Part shown: positions 18,568 through 30,723 of the stretch, one piece after another | How the letters are laid out: the number at the start of each line of letters is the position of its first letter | Position numbering within the stretch: the first letter of the stretch is position 1 | Source of the DNA: Mycobacterium sp. BK086 | GTDB taxonomy: Bacteria > Actinomycetota > Actinomycetes > Mycobacteriales > Mycobacteriaceae | Direction of reading: 5' to 3' | Assembly (NCBI GenBank): GCA_004362315.1 | Contig: SNWL01000006.1 | Span: 310,001 to 374,000, forward strand | DNA: 64,000 bases | Program-made: the position numbers and the translations under genes | The notes under the pieces: model-generated | Database searches by the model: none | Told to the model about the DNA's origin: nothing | What the model saw: only the letters and a program-made list of their open reading frames with translations

Positions 18568-19325
18568 CGCCAGCGCTCCAGGATCTCGTTGGCCCGCACG
18601 GACAGCGCACGCTGCCAGAACGGCCCGAAGCTGATCCGCGCCACCCCCAGCGGCCCGAATGACGCCGGGTCGTCCGACTCCGGGATGCCGATCGCATTGA
18701 TCGGCAGCGGAAGCTCAGAGGTCAAGCGGCGCATCACGTCTGGCTCGTGCCTGCCCACCGGGTACAGCACGTCGGCGCCGGCGGCGGCGGCCTCGCTCAG
18801 CCGGGCAATCGCCCGGTCGACACGGTCGGCGTCGTCACCGTCGTTGCGCAGAAACAGATCGGTCCGGGCGTTGACGACCACGTGGACCCCGGCTTTGTCG
18901 GCCGCGGTGCGAAGTGCCCCGACGAGTTCGGCATGCTCGCCTGCCGACCGCAGCCGCTTGCCCTCGCTGTGCACGGTGTCCTCGATGTTCAGACCGACCG
19001 CCCCGGCGCTGAGCAATCCCTCGATCAGGCGCTGCGCCGGCTGGGCGTAGCCCGACTCGATGTCGACCGACACCGGAACGTCCACCGCCGCGGTGATTTG
19101 GGAGACCCGCGCGACAACGTCCTCGAAGCTCATGCCTTCGCCGTCGGGCTTACCGACCGAGTCGGCCATCGGGTGGCTACCGACCGTCAGCGCCGCGAAC
19201 CCCGCTTCGACCGCCAGGTTGGCCGACCAGGCGTCCCAGACCGTCGGGAGCACCACCGGATTCCCCGGCTGATGCAGGGCCAGGAGTGCGTCAGCGTGCT
19301 TGGCGAGACTGCTCTTATCGGACAC
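18564..19325 (-). CDS. isocitrate lyase/phosphoenolpyruvate mutase superfamily enzyme
   Basis: A 253-residue TIM-barrel enzyme. The signature parts are PTVWDAWSANLAVEAGFAALTVGS near residue 28, PVSVDIESGYAQPAQRL near 85 (metal-binding acidic residues), LNIEDTVHSEGKRL near 112 and VVNARTDLFL near 150. It lacks the KKCGH-type loop of true isocitrate lyase, so it belongs to the PEP mutase-like/2-methylisocitrate lyase-like clade with uncertain substrate, cleaving or forming a C-C or C-P bond next to a carboxylate. GTG start with AGAGAGGGGA upstream. It is a single gene, convergent with mmpL and divergent from the sdh block. Confidence 0.82.
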   Translation of the reverse strand: MSDKSSLAKHADALLALHQPGNPVVLPTVWDAWSANLAVEAGFAALTVGSHPMADSVGKPDGEGMSFEDVVARVSQITAAVDVPVSVDIESGYAQPAQRLIEGLLSAGAVGLNIEDTVHSEGKRLRSAGEHAELVGALRTAADKAGVHVVVNARTDLFLRNDGDDADRVDRAIARLSEAAAAGADVLYPVGRHEPDVMRRLTSELPLPINAIGIPESDDPASFGPLGVARISFGPFWQRALSVRANEILERWR

Positions 19326-19480
19326 CGGTGTCCCCTCTCTCTTTGTGTTGATCCTGGGCGGTGCAACACGGCTGTCGCAACGCCATTCCCGACGTGACCT
19401 GTCTCACGTTGCGTTCTAAATGTGGCTAGCATCGGTTGTCGTACTGTGATCCATGACACCTTCAGCCCAGGGAGGTCCCG

Positions 19481-19777
19481 TTGTCTACCACTACAGAATT
19501 GGCCGAACTCCACCATTTGATCGGCGGATTGCGGCGTTGCGTGACGTCGTTGCAGGCGCGCTATGCCGACACTCCGGCAATGCGCCGAATCGTGAATGAC
19601 GCCGAACGCATCCTCAATGACGTGGAACTTCTCGATATCGATGCCAATGAGCTTGCCCTAACCCAGCAAACGGTGGTGGTCTCCGGAGAGAAGATCGGAA
19701 TTCCGGATACGCCATACGACAGCGCCTTCTGGCAAGACGTCGATGACGAAGGCGTTGGCGGCCACAATCGCCGCTGA
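19481..19777 (+). CDS. small conserved protein upstream of Sdh1 (Rv0250c type)
   Basis: A 98-residue acidic soluble protein starting at TTG 19481, supported by GGGAGG 5 nt upstream. It is mostly helical (LAELHHLIGGLRRCVTSLQARYADTPAMRRIVNDAERILNDVELLDID) with a beta-rich tail (TVVVSGEKIGIPDTPYDSAFWQDVDDEG). No known domain is recognised. Its position directly before the succinate dehydrogenase genes matches Rv0250c in M. tuberculosis, a conserved hypothetical. It might be an assembly or regulatory partner of Sdh1, but only gene order suggests this. Confidence 0.75.
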   Translation: MSTTTELAELHHLIGGLRRCVTSLQARYADTPAMRRIVNDAERILNDVELLDIDANELALTQQTVVVSGEKIGIPDTPYDSAFWQDVDDEGVGGHNRR

Positions 19778-19845
19778 CCCCGATTTAGCGGGGTGCCGTG
19801 ATCTAGGTACCCTCCGATGAGTTAATGCGAAGGGGATCACAGTAG

Positions 19846-20682
19846 ATGAGCGCACCTGCGGGTAACCGCCCTGCGACCGGCGTCTTCTCACCCGGCCGTG
19901 CCCAGATACCGCAACGCACGCTGCGGACCGACAACTGGCTGAAATCGCCGATCTGGACGGACTTGGGCTTCGCCGCGTTCGTCATCTACGCGACGGTGCG
20001 CGCGTTCCAGCGGGACTACTTCTTTGTCCCGCAGTACCACTACCTGACGCCGTTCTACTCGCCGTGCCTGAGCAAGGCATGCGGTGAGGCAAGCGACTTC
20101 TGGCCGCAGATCCTGCCCGCGACCGGGCCGCTGTCGCTGCTGCCGTACGCGTTCCTGTCGCTGCCGTTCCTGCTGCTGTTCCGGCTCACCTGCTACTACT
20201 ACCGCGGCGCCTACTACCGCTCGGTGTGGCAGTCGCCCACCGCCTGCGCCGTGGCCGAGCCGCACGCGAAATACACTGGCGAGACCCGCTTTCCGCTGAT
20301 CATCCAGAACACCCACCGGTACTTCTTCTACATCGCCGGCATCATCTCGCTGATCAACACCTACGACGCGATCGTCGCCTTCCACTCCGAGACCGGGCCT
20401 GGCGGCTTCGGATTCGGCTTGGGCAATATCATTCTGGTCGGCAACGTCGTGATGCTGTGGGTCTACACGATCTCCTGCCACTCCTGCCGCCACGTCACCG
20501 GCGGCCGGCTGAAGCACTTCTCCAAGCATCCGGTGCGCTACTGGATCTGGACACAGGTCAGCAAGCTGAACACCCGGCACAAGCTGTACGCCTGGATCAC
20601 CCTCGGCACCCTGATGTTGACGGACTTCTACGTCATGCTGGTGGCCAGCGGCACCATCTCTGACCTGAGATTCGTTGGCTGA
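19846..20682 (+). CDS. sdhC: Sdh1 membrane anchor subunit SdhC (Rv0249c type)
   Basis: A 278-residue membrane protein with about five hydrophobic helices. It is the single membrane subunit of the mycobacterial type F succinate dehydrogenase Sdh1 and differs from usual SdhC/SdhD pairs. The cluster C211-H212-S-C214-R-H216 lies at the end of a membrane helix; the cryo-EM structure of M. smegmatis Sdh1 showed a Rieske-type [2Fe-2S] cluster embedded in this subunit, which needs two Cys and two His. This segment is the obvious ligand region, and other ligands may come from elsewhere (for example H near residue 65 or NTHRY near residue 162). It passes electrons to menaquinone. It is followed by sdhA after 34 bp. 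Confidence 0.85.
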   Translation: MSAPAGNRPATGVFSPGRAQIPQRTLRTDNWLKSPIWTDLGFAAFVIYATVRAFQRDYFFVPQYHYLTPFYSPCLSKACGEASDFWPQILPATGPLSLLPYAFLSLPFLLLFRLTCYYYRGAYYRSVWQSPTACAVAEPHAKYTGETRFPLIIQNTHRYFFYIAGIISLINTYDAIVAFHSETGPGGFGFGLGNIILVGNVVMLWVYTISCHSCRHVTGGRLKHFSKHPVRYWIWTQVSKLNTRHKLYAWITLGTLMLTDFYVMLVASGTISDLRFVG

Positions 20683-20716
20683 CAAGCCATTCAACCTGAA
20701 CTAGCGAGGAAGATTC

Positions 20717-22630
20717 ATGGCTGAACTCGAACGGCACGAGTACGACGTCGTCGTTATCGGTGCCGGCGGGGCTGGGTTGCGCGCGGTCATCGAGGCACGC
20801 GAGCGGGGTCTGCGTGTTGCGGTGGTGACCAAGTCGCTGTTCGGCAAGGCCCACACCGTGATGGCCGAAGGTGGTTGCGCCGCCGCGATGCGCAACGTCA
20901 ACACCAAGGACAGCTGGCAGGTGCACTTCGGTGACACCATGCGCGGCGGCAAGTTCCTCAACAACTGGCGGATGGCCGAACTGCACGCGCAGGAAGCCCC
21001 CGACCGGGTGTGGGAGCTGGAGACCTACGGCGCGCTGTTCGACCGCACCAAGGACGGCAAGATCAGCCAGCGCAACTTCGGTGGCCACACCTACCCGCGG
21101 CTGGCGCACGTCGGCGACCGCACCGGCCTGGAGATCATCCGCACCCTGCAGCAGAAGATCGTCTCGCTGCAGCAGGACGACAAGAAGGAACTCGGCGACT
21201 ACGAGGCCCGCATCAAGGTCTTCCACGAGTGTTCGATCACCGACCTGATCAAGGACGGCGACGCGATCGCGGGGGCCTTCGGCTACTGGCGCGAGACCGG
21301 CAAGTTCATCCTGTTCGACGCCCCCGCCGTGGTTCTGGCCACCGGTGGTATCGGCAAATCGTTCAAGGTGTCGTCGAACTCCTGGGAGTACACCGGCGAC
21401 GGGCACGCACTCGCGCTGCGCGCGGGTTCCGGCCTGATCAACATGGAGTTCATCCAGTTCCACCCGACCGGTATGGTCTGGCCGCTGTCGGTGAAGGGCA
21501 TCCTGGTCACCGAGGGCGTCCGCGGTGACGGCGGTGTTCTGAAGAACTCCGAAGGCAAGCGCTTCATGTTCGACTACATCCCCGACGTGTTCAAGGGGCA
21601 GTACGCCGAATCCGAGGAAGAAGCCGACCAGTGGCTCAAGGACAACGACTCCGCACGTCGCACCCCTGACCTGCTGCCTCGCGACGAGGTCGCCCGCGCC
21701 ATCAACGACGAGGTCAAGGCCGGCCGCGGCACCCCGCACGGCGGCGTCTACCTCGACATCGCCTCGCGCATGCCCGCCGAGGAGATCAAGCGTCGCCTGC
21801 CGTCGATGTACCACCAGTTCATCGAGCTGGCCGAGGTCGACATCACCAAGGACATGATGGAAGTCGGTCCGACCTGTCACTACGTGATGGGTGGTATCGA
21901 GGTCGATCCCGACACCGGCGCCGGCGCAACCCCGGGCCTGTTCGCCGCGGGTGAGTGCTCGGGCGGTATGCACGGCTCCAACCGTTTGGGCGGCAACTCG
22001 CTGTCGGACCTGCTGGTGTTCGGTCGGCGTGCCGGCCTGGGTGCATCGGACTATGTGCGGGCACTGTCGCAGCGCCCGGTGGTGTCGGATGCGGCGATCG
22101 ACGAGGCCACCAAGCTGGCACTGTCGCCGTTCGAGCCGAAGGCGAACGCCGAGAACCCCTACACCCTGCATGCCGAGCTGCAGCAGTCGATGAACGACCT
22201 GGCGGGCATCATCCGCAAGGAGGGCGAGCTCGAAGAGGTTCTGGGCAAGATCGACGAGCTCAAGGCCCGCTACGCCAACGTGGTCGTCGAGGGTGGACGG
22301 ATCTTCAACCCCGGCTGGCACCTCGCGATCGACATGCGCAACATGTTGCTGGTCAGCGAGTGCGTGGCGAAGGCCGCGCTGCAGCGCACGGAAAGCCGCG
22401 GCGGGCACACCCGCGACGACTTCCCCAAGATGGATGCGGAGTGGCGCAACAAGCTGCTGGTCTGCCGGGTCGCACCCGGTGACGCCGAAGCGGTCGTGCC
22501 CGACGTGACCGTCACGCCCGAACAACAGCCCGTGATGCGGCCCGATCTGCTGGCCACGTTCGAGCTGTCCGAGCTCGAGAAGTACTACACCCCGGATCAA
22601 CTGGCCGAGCACCCTGAGCGGAAGGGCTGA
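20717..22630 (+). CDS. sdhA: Sdh1 succinate dehydrogenase flavoprotein subunit SdhA (Rv0248c type)
   Basis: A 637-residue flavoprotein. The FAD motif VVVIGAGGAGLRA is at residues 11-23 and the covalent-flavin His46 in GKAHTVMAEGG. Substrate-site segments are visible in FIQFHPTGM near residue 250 and HGSNRLGGNSLSDLLVFGRRAG near residue 418. It oxidises succinate to fumarate on the cytoplasmic side and passes electrons to SdhB. The start ATG has GAGGAAG upstream. The stop is 2 bp before the sdhB ATG. Confidence 0.95.
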   Translation: MAELERHEYDVVVIGAGGAGLRAVIEARERGLRVAVVTKSLFGKAHTVMAEGGCAAAMRNVNTKDSWQVHFGDTMRGGKFLNNWRMAELHAQEAPDRVWELETYGALFDRTKDGKISQRNFGGHTYPRLAHVGDRTGLEIIRTLQQKIVSLQQDDKKELGDYEARIKVFHECSITDLIKDGDAIAGAFGYWRETGKFILFDAPAVVLATGGIGKSFKVSSNSWEYTGDGHALALRAGSGLINMEFIQFHPTGMVWPLSVKGILVTEGVRGDGGVLKNSEGKRFMFDYIPDVFKGQYAESEEEADQWLKDNDSARRTPDLLPRDEVARAINDEVKAGRGTPHGGVYLDIASRMPAEEIKRRLPSMYHQFIELAEVDITKDMMEVGPTCHYVMGGIEVDPDTGAGATPGLFAAGECSGGMHGSNRLGGNSLSDLLVFGRRAGLGASDYVRALSQRPVVSDAAIDEATKLALSPFEPKANAENPYTLHAELQQSMNDLAGIIRKEGELEEVLGKIDELKARYANVVVEGGRIFNPGWHLAIDMRNMLLVSECVAKAALQRTESRGGHTRDDFPKMDAEWRNKLLVCRVAPGDAEAVVPDVTVTPEQQPVMRPDLLATFELSELEKYYTPDQLAEHPERKG

Positions 22631-22632
22631 GA

Positions 22633-23388
22633 ATGGCTGCTTACGACGCGAAGCTGCGGGTTTGGCGCGGCGACGAAGACGGCGGTGACCTGCAGGACTA
22701 CACGGTCGAGGTCAACGACGGCGAGGTGGTGCTCGACATCGTCCACCGCCTGCAGGCCACGCAGGCCGGCGACCTCGCGGTGCGGTGGAACTGCAAGGCC
22801 GGCAAGTGCGGTTCGTGCTCGGCCGAGATCAACGGGCGGCCGCGGCTGATGTGTATGACCCGCATGTCGACGTTCGGCGAGGACGAGGTCGTCACGATCA
22901 CCCCGCTGCGGACCTTCCCGGTGATGCGCGACCTGGTCACCGACGTCTCCTTCAACTACGAGAAGGCGCGGGAGATCCCGTCGTTCACTCCCCCGAAGGA
23001 TCTGCAGCCCGGTGACTACCGCATGCAGCAGGAGGACGTGAACCGCAGCCAGGAGTTCCGCAAGTGCATCGAGTGCTTCCTGTGCCAGAACGTGTGCCAC
23101 GTCAACCGTGACCACGAGGAGAACAAGAAGTCGTTCGCCGGCCCGCGCTACCTGATGCGGCAGGCCGAGCTGTCGATGCATCCGCTGGACACCATCGACC
23201 GGCGCGATATGGCGCAGGACGAGAACGGTCTCGGCTTCTGCAACATCACCAAGTGCTGCACCGAGGTGTGCCCCGAGCACATCAAGATCACCGACAACGC
23301 GCTGATCCCGATGAAGGAGCGCGTGGCCGACAAGAAGTACGACCCGGTGGTGTGGCTGGGCAACAAGCTGTTCAGGCGCGACAAGTAG
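22633..23388 (+). CDS. sdhB: Sdh1 iron-sulfur subunit SdhB (Rv0247c type)
   Basis: A 251-residue ferredoxin-type subunit. The plant-type [2Fe-2S] ligands are C54, C59, C62 and C74 (CKAGKCGSC...C). The bacterial [4Fe-4S] and [3Fe-4S] clusters are indicated by CIECFLCQNVCH near residue 142 and CCTEVCPEHI near residue 207. It carries electrons from SdhA to the membrane subunit. It ends the sdhCAB operon and is followed by a strong hairpin. Confidence 0.95.
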   Translation: MAAYDAKLRVWRGDEDGGDLQDYTVEVNDGEVVLDIVHRLQATQAGDLAVRWNCKAGKCGSCSAEINGRPRLMCMTRMSTFGEDEVVTITPLRTFPVMRDLVTDVSFNYEKAREIPSFTPPKDLQPGDYRMQQEDVNRSQEFRKCIECFLCQNVCHVNRDHEENKKSFAGPRYLMRQAELSMHPLDTIDRRDMAQDENGLGFCNITKCCTEVCPEHIKITDNALIPMKERVADKKYDPVVWLGNKLFRRDK

Positions 23389-23405
23389 TCAGAGCTTTAT
23401 CGAAG

Positions 23406-23433
23406 CGGGCCGCGAGAAATTTCTCGCGGCCCG
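23406..23433 (+). terminator. perfect 28-bp hairpin after sdhB
   Basis: Two 14-nt arms (CGGGCCGCGAGAAA and its exact complement) abut with no extra loop bases, 18 bp after the sdhB stop. There is only a short T run afterwards, the usual I-shaped form of actinobacterial intrinsic terminators. It separates the sdh operon from the 51-residue ORF. Confidence 0.75.
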
Positions 23434-23467
23434 TTCCCATTGCCGCCCATCTGGGTAGCCTCGAACC

Positions 23468-23623
23468 ATGGGTAGCGTCCATAGCGTCAACGACATTCGC
23501 ACGGCGATCCGCGAGCTCTCCGCCCGCGCCGAGCTGGCTCACAAAGAGGGCCGGCCCGACGACGCGGCCGAGATCGAACAGCGTATCGCCGGCTATCGCG
23601 AAGAACTCGGCGAGAAGCCCTGA
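23468..23623 (+). CDS. 51-residue small protein of unknown function
   Basis: An ORF from ATG 23468 to TGA 23621-23623 encodes MGSVHSVNDIRTAIRELSAR and a further 31 residues ending GYREELGEKP. It is predicted to be almost entirely helical and amphipathic with many charged residues, with no membrane segment or cysteine. The composition and helical register look like a real small protein rather than chance. It lies between the sdh terminator and the convergent flavin reductase gene, and may have its own promoter in 23434-23467. Function unknown. Confidence 0.6.
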   Translation: MGSVHSVNDIRTAIRELSARAELAHKEGRPDDAAEIEQRIAGYREELGEKP

Positions 23624-23647
23624 CCCGCGCGGCGGGAGCAGGCTGGG

Positions 23648-25929
<2,282 letters not shown>

Positions 25930-25940
25930 CTGATCAGCCG

Positions 25941-26576
25941 ATGTGGTTCACCCTTCTGGTGATGGCTGCCGCGGTCAGTCTGGAGCCGTTTCGCATCGGG
26001 ATGTCGGTCCTGATGCTGAACCGTCCCCGGCCCCATCTGCAGCTGGCGGCGTTCCTGTGCGGCGGCTTCGTGATGGGCCTGACCGTCGGTGCGGTAGTGC
26101 TGTTCCTGCTCGAATCCCGGATCCCGGCCTCGGCGCATTTCACCCTGCCCCGAGTGCAGGTCGTCATCGGTGGATTGGCCCTGCTGGCGGCGGCGCTGCT
26201 GGCGCTCACCAAGGGCCGCGACCGCACCCCGCCGGCCTGGCTTAGCCGTCTGCTCGACGGCCAATCACTGTGGGTGGCCGGTGTCGCCGGTCTGGGTATC
26301 GCGCTGCCCTCGATCGACTACCTGGCCGCACTGGCGGTCATCGCCGCGGGCGCGGTCGCCCCCGCGGTCCGGTTCGGGGCGTTGGTGACATTCAACGTGG
26401 TGGCCTTCGCGCTGGTGGAGATCCCGCTGCTGGCCTATCTGGTGGCGCCACAGCGCACCCACGCGGCGATGACCGCACTACATGGCTGGGTTCGTGCACG
26501 GCGCCGCCGCGAGGTCGCGGTGCTGCTGGCCGTTGTGGGTGTCGTCCTGCTGACGGCGGGGCTGCTCGGCGTCTAG
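25941..26576 (+). CDS. Gap-like integral membrane protein (GAP/Sap family), TPP locus
   Basis: A 211-residue membrane protein with about six hydrophobic helices and a basic loop ([13 protein letters not shown]) before the last helix. The N-terminus [41 protein letters not shown] is characteristic of the Gap (GPL-addressing protein)/Sap family. Family members help MmpL proteins move glycolipids to the cell surface; Sap stabilises MmpL8 for sulfolipid. Here it is coupled to fadD23 and ends 4 bp inside the convergent PE-PPE gene, so it most likely assists MmpL10 in TPP export. Confidence 0.85.
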   Translation: MWFTLLVMAAAVSLEPFRIGMSVLMLNRPRPHLQLAAFLCGGFVMGLTVGAVVLFLLESRIPASAHFTLPRVQVVIGGLALLAAALLALTKGRDRTPPAWLSRLLDGQSLWVAGVAGLGIALPSIDYLAALAVIAAGAVAPAVRFGALVTFNVVAFALVEIPLLAYLVAPQRTHAAMTALHGWVRARRRREVAVLLAVVGVVLLTAGLLGV

Positions 26577-27691
26577 TGCGCGCTTGGTCCGTGACTCAAC
26601 ACGTACTGCATACCGGCCAGCAGCTGCGAGACCGGATCGGTGCCACCGCCGAACGCGGCCTGGGTGGCCGGTGCGGTGACCGCGGCAGGGTCGTAACCGT
26701 TCACCGGGTCGACCTCGATCGGCGCGGTCAGCGGATCGTCGTTGCGTGAATAACCGGAATCCACCATGGGTTTCAGCACGCCATCCAGCTGGTTGAGAGT
26801 GGCCTCGTCGACGCCGGCGTACTTGAACGGCATGACCAACGGCAGATGCTGTTCGGGGATCAGATAGGTCGTGGTCTTCGCGCCCCTGGAGTTCACCGTC
26901 GTCCGGATGTTCTGCGGCGGAACCATACTCGGATTGGTGAAGGCCACGGCGGTGTGACCGGTGGCGAGTCCCACGACGGCGTTGAGCATCGCCATCCAGT
27001 TGTCCTGCCGATCGGGCCAGTCGGCGATGCTGTCGTAGGCGGAGACGAAACGGTAGGAGTCGTACTGGCTGTCGATCTGGGGCGGGATCCGGTAGTCCAG
27101 CGCGGGAACCACGCTGCCGACCGGGAAGTTCTGTGTCAGGAAGCCCTCGCCGAAGGCGTGCGGCGCAACCGGATCGCCAAATGTGGCGAACGACAACTGG
27201 TCTGGCGGCGGCGCATTCGGATCGGTGGCCAGCCGGTTCTGCACGGCATTGAGCACCATCGCACCTTCGGACAGCCCGATGGCCGTGCCCTGGCCGCCGG
27301 CCTGGATCGCCCGGATGACATTGCCTTCACCCTCGTCGACCGACTCGCCGATGCTCGGGCCGTCGATACCCAGGCCGGGGAAGTTGTCGTCGAGCCGGCC
27401 GATGCCGGGGAACAGGCGCTCGAGGGTGTGGCCCTGGACCTGGCCCGCGGGGTAGTCGACGATCTGCCGGTCAAGGCCGGGGAACCAGTCCGCACCGGTG
27501 CGACGGATGTACTCGTCGTACGGGATGCCCAGCACGTGGGCGCCACCCAGGGCATAGCCACGCCCCGGCGTCCCGATCGGCGTCGGCCCGTCGTTGTTCG
27601 GCTGACTCGGCGACGGCTGGTCGGCGGTGGCGATTCCGCCGGTGGCACACAGCGTGACGACTGTGGTCACTGCGGCGAAGAGCTTCTTCAT
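26573..27691 (-). CDS. secreted PE-PPE-domain serine hydrolase/acyltransferase, TPP locus
   Basis: A 372-residue protein from ATG 27691, which overlaps the mmpL10 stop as ATGA. A signal peptide ends near residue 24 (ATADQP). The PE-PPE/alpha-beta hydrolase domain includes [39 protein letters not shown] and the nucleophile elbow GLSEG with Ser141. In M. smegmatis the equivalent PE protein of the TPP locus transfers polyphleoyl chains between diacyltrehalose intermediates outside the membrane; the sulfolipid and PAT loci use the related Chp1/Chp2. It is therefore predicted to act in the periplasm or outer layer as acyltransferase and not as a lipase. Its own start was chosen over a longer frame inside mmpL10 because of the signal peptide. 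Confidence 0.88.
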   Translation of the reverse strand: MKKLFAAVTTVVTLCATGGIATADQPSPSQPNNDGPTPIGTPGRGYALGGAHVLGIPYDEYIRRTGADWFPGLDRQIVDYPAGQVQGHTLERLFPGIGRLDDNFPGLGIDGPSIGESVDEGEGNVIRAIQAGGQGTAIGLSEGAMVLNAVQNRLATDPNAPPPDQLSFATFGDPVAPHAFGEGFLTQNFPVGSVVPALDYRIPPQIDSQYDSYRFVSAYDSIADWPDRQDNWMAMLNAVVGLATGHTAVAFTNPSMVPPQNIRTTVNSRGAKTTTYLIPEQHLPLVMPFKYAGVDEATLNQLDGVLKPMVDSGYSRNDDPLTAPIEVDPVNGYDPAAVTAPATQAAFGGGTDPVSQLLAGMQYVLSHGPSAH

Positions 27692-30666
27692 GCGGTACTG
27701 CTTCCCTGCGTTCTCACTCGTGACGGCCACCAGTTCGCCTTTCCGACCAGAGTAGCCATGGCGGGCACCGTGACCGTCCGGACCAGGAATGTGTCCAGCA
27801 AGATCCCGACACCGATGACAAACCCGCCCTGCACCACGGTACCGATGCTGGAGAACAGCAGCCCCCACATCGACGCCGCGAAGATCAGCCCCGCAGCGGT
27901 GATCACACCGCCCGTCGACGACAGTGTTCGGATGACGCCGTAGCGGGTGCCACTGAACGATTCGTCCCGCAATCGCGACGCGAACAGCAGGTTGTAGTCG
28001 GCGCCCACGGCGACCAGCACCACGAACGCCAGCGGCGGCACCGTCCAGTGCAACTGCTGACCGAACAGGTACTGGAACGTCAGGACACCGATGCCCAGTG
28101 CGGCGAAGTACGAAAGCACCACGGAGCCAACCAGATACAGCGGCGCGATGATCGCGCGCAGCAGCAGCATCAACGTCAGCAGGACCACGATCATGGTGAT
28201 CGCGATGATGAACCGGATGTCCTTCTGGTAGTAGTCACGGGTGTCGCGCAACGCGGCGGGATACCCACCCATCGAGATCGTGGCGTCGGACAGGCTCGTG
28301 TTCGGCTGCGCGCTGCGGGCGGCGTCGCTGATCGCATTGACCTGATCCATCGCCGCCGCGCTGAACGGATCGAGCTTGGTCAGCACCAGATACCGCACCG
28401 AATGCCCGTCCGGCGAGATGAACATCCTGGAGGCCATCTTGAAATCGGGCAGATTGAGGACTTCTGGCGGAATGTTGAATCCCGCCATCGCCGGGCTCGC
28501 GGCGTCCTGTTTCATCGACAACAGGAACGCCGCGGCCTGATCGAGACCGGTCCGCATGAGCTGGATCTGGTCGACGACCTGGCCGACCCCGTTGGCGACG
28601 TCCCGGCTGCCGCTGGCCGCGCGGTCGGCACCCTGGCGGAGTTTGTTGGTGGTCGATTGGGCGCCGCCTGGCGAGTCAAGCCCCATCGTGTGCATGACCT
28701 TGGTCAGTCTGCCGAAGGCATCGCTCAACTGGGTCAGCGCCGCGTTGAGGGACTGCTTGTCCTGCATCGACTGCAGTTGTGCGGCCAGGGAATTGATCTC
28801 GTCCAGCGTTCCGTCGTTACGGGCGTCGACCAATTGCTGGAAATGGCCCCGGGTTTCGGCACAGGACGGATCGAGGTCGCAGACCGCGTTGCCGTGCAAC
28901 GCCACCAGAACCGGACCCACCCAGGCGAATAGATCCTTGGCCGCCTGGACGTTGATGCCCATCGAGTTGCCGAGCCGGTTGACCGCGTTGACGAGCTTGG
29001 CCGCGACTTCGACGTTCTTGACCAGCTTGTCGCCGCCGTATTGGCCCTTGATGGTGGTGAACGCGTCGACCATGCTCTGGATGCTGCTCGCGATCCCGTT
29101 CACCTGGCCGCGCACATCGCTGAGGTTGTTCGCGAGCGTGTTGGCCCCGCCGGACAGGCGATTGAGGTCGTTCATGTTGGCGGCGATCATCGACGCGCCG
29201 TTGCCCAGCTGAGTGCCGACCAGGCCGGCCTGGAATGTGGCCCTGAACTCTTGGGGCACCGATCCCGTCGGCCGGGTGATACCGCTGACCAGAGCGATGT
29301 CCGGCACCTGGCTGATGCGTTCGGCCATCTGTTCCAGATCCGCAAGCGCCTGCGGGCTACGCAGGTCGCGCGGCGAGCGCACCAGTACGTAGGACGGGAT
29401 GGACTGATTGAGGTCGAAATGGCGTTCCAGGGCGGTGTAGCCGACCGAGCTCGGGTCCGAAGCCCGCACCGCCTTGCGATCGTCGTAGTTGTACTTCGCC
29501 AATCCCACGCAGCTGGCGAGCAGGATCAGGATCAGCACGCTGGCCACCAGATGGACCCGCGGCCTGCGCACGATGCGGATGCCCGAGCGTCGCCACCACC
29601 GGGCGGTCAGCTCGCGGCGGGGCGTGATCCAGCCACGCGGCCCGGCGAGAACGATGATGGCAGGCAACAACGTCAGCGCGGCGAGGTAGGCCACGCCAAC
29701 CCCGATGGCCGATGACACACCGACCGTGGAGAACACGCCCATTTTCGCGAAACTGATGCCCAGGAACGTGATTCCGATGGTCGCCGCGGATGCGGTGATC
29801 ACCTTGCCGACCGACCCCAATGCGTGCCGCACCGCGTCGTCGGAGCTTTCGCCACGTCGCACATAGTCGTGATAGCGACTGATCAGGAAGACCGCGTAAT
29901 CCGTTCCGGCACCGGCAATCATCGCGCTCAGCAGGATGATGGCCTGGTTCGACACCCCCAGCCCGCTGATATTGGACAGGCCGGCGACCACGGACTGCGC
30001 GATCACCAGCGATATTCCGATCCCGATCAACGGCAGCAGCATGGTGATCGGATTGCGATACACCACGAGAAGTACCAGAAGAACCAGGATGCCGATCGCG
30101 AGTTCGATTGGCAGCCGGTCTCGTTGGCCGGCGACGGTGAGGTCGGCGACGGTGGCCGCCGGCCCGGTGAGGTGCACTTCCAGCGGGCTGCCCGCGGTGT
30201 TCTGTTTGACGAGATCGGCGACCCGCTGGTAGGCGGCATAGGACTCCGGGGTTCCCAACGCGCCCTTCAGGCCCACGGGTACGACCCAGGACTTGTTGTC
30301 CTTACTCGTCAAAAATGAACGCAGAGCCGGTGTTTCGACGAAGTCCTGCAGCATCACGACGTCGTGCTGGTCGTCACGCAGCGCCGTGACCAACTTGCGG
30401 TAGGTGGCTTCGTGCGCTGGGTTGAGCCCGCGCTCGTCGGTCAGCACCACCAGGAGCAGGTCGTCGCCGCCGGGTTCGGAGAAGGCCTCGGTCATCTGCC
30501 GGGCCGCCACGCTGGACGGGGCGTCGCCGGGCAGCATGGCCAGGGGGTGCTTCTGAGCCATGTCGTTCAGGCTCGGGAACGTCAGCGGCAGCGCCACCGC
30601 CAGAGCGACCCAGAGCCCGATCATCGCCCAGGGCCACCGCACTACGAAATCGGCTAGCCGTCGCAC
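27688..30666 (-). CDS. mmpL10: MmpL10-like RND lipid transporter, TPP locus
   Basis: A 992-residue transporter. The first helix is at residues 13-30, the proton-relay pairs are D256-Y257 ([15 protein letters not shown]) and D890-Y891 ([14 protein letters not shown]), and the extended second periplasmic loop contains heptad-like sequence ([21 protein letters not shown]) and a Cys pair (AVCDLDPSC). It lacks the EPHCYDIP signature of MmpL4/5 and sits between papA and the PE-PPE gene, as MmpL10 does in PAT/DAT and TPP loci. It moves the acyltrehalose precursor across the inner membrane. No mmpS gene accompanies it. papA ends 57 bp upstream, so papA-mmpL10-PE form one operon. Confidence 0.9.
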   Translation of the reverse strand: MRRLADFVVRWPWAMIGLWVALAVALPLTFPSLNDMAQKHPLAMLPGDAPSSVAARQMTEAFSEPGGDDLLLVVLTDERGLNPAHEATYRKLVTALRDDQHDVVMLQDFVETPALRSFLTSKDNKSWVVPVGLKGALGTPESYAAYQRVADLVKQNTAGSPLEVHLTGPAATVADLTVAGQRDRLPIELAIGILVLLVLLVVYRNPITMLLPLIGIGISLVIAQSVVAGLSNISGLGVSNQAIILLSAMIAGAGTDYAVFLISRYHDYVRRGESSDDAVRHALGSVGKVITASAATIGITFLGISFAKMGVFSTVGVSSAIGVGVAYLAALTLLPAIIVLAGPRGWITPRRELTARWWRRSGIRIVRRPRVHLVASVLILILLASCVGLAKYNYDDRKAVRASDPSSVGYTALERHFDLNQSIPSYVLVRSPRDLRSPQALADLEQMAERISQVPDIALVSGITRPTGSVPQEFRATFQAGLVGTQLGNGASMIAANMNDLNRLSGGANTLANNLSDVRGQVNGIASSIQSMVDAFTTIKGQYGGDKLVKNVEVAAKLVNAVNRLGNSMGINVQAAKDLFAWVGPVLVALHGNAVCDLDPSCAETRGHFQQLVDARNDGTLDEINSLAAQLQSMQDKQSLNAALTQLSDAFGRLTKVMHTMGLDSPGGAQSTTNKLRQGADRAASGSRDVANGVGQVVDQIQLMRTGLDQAAAFLLSMKQDAASPAMAGFNIPPEVLNLPDFKMASRMFISPDGHSVRYLVLTKLDPFSAAAMDQVNAISDAARSAQPNTSLSDATISMGGYPAALRDTRDYYQKDIRFIIAITMIVVLLTLMLLLRAIIAPLYLVGSVVLSYFAALGIGVLTFQYLFGQQLHWTVPPLAFVVLVAVGADYNLLFASRLRDESFSGTRYGVIRTLSSTGGVITAAGLIFAASMWGLLFSSIGTVVQGGFVIGVGILLDTFLVRTVTVPAMATLVGKANWWPSRVRTQGSSTA

Positions 30667-30723
30667 TTGTTCCTCACCAGCACTGCCCTCACCTGTCCGT
30701 GAGGCCTCGCTACACGCAAGTCG

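Noticed and set aside
20633..22612. 659-codon open frame antisense to sdhA
   Set aside because: Low-complexity Leu/Gly/Arg/His sequence with no recognisable motif, opposite a well-conserved flavoprotein.
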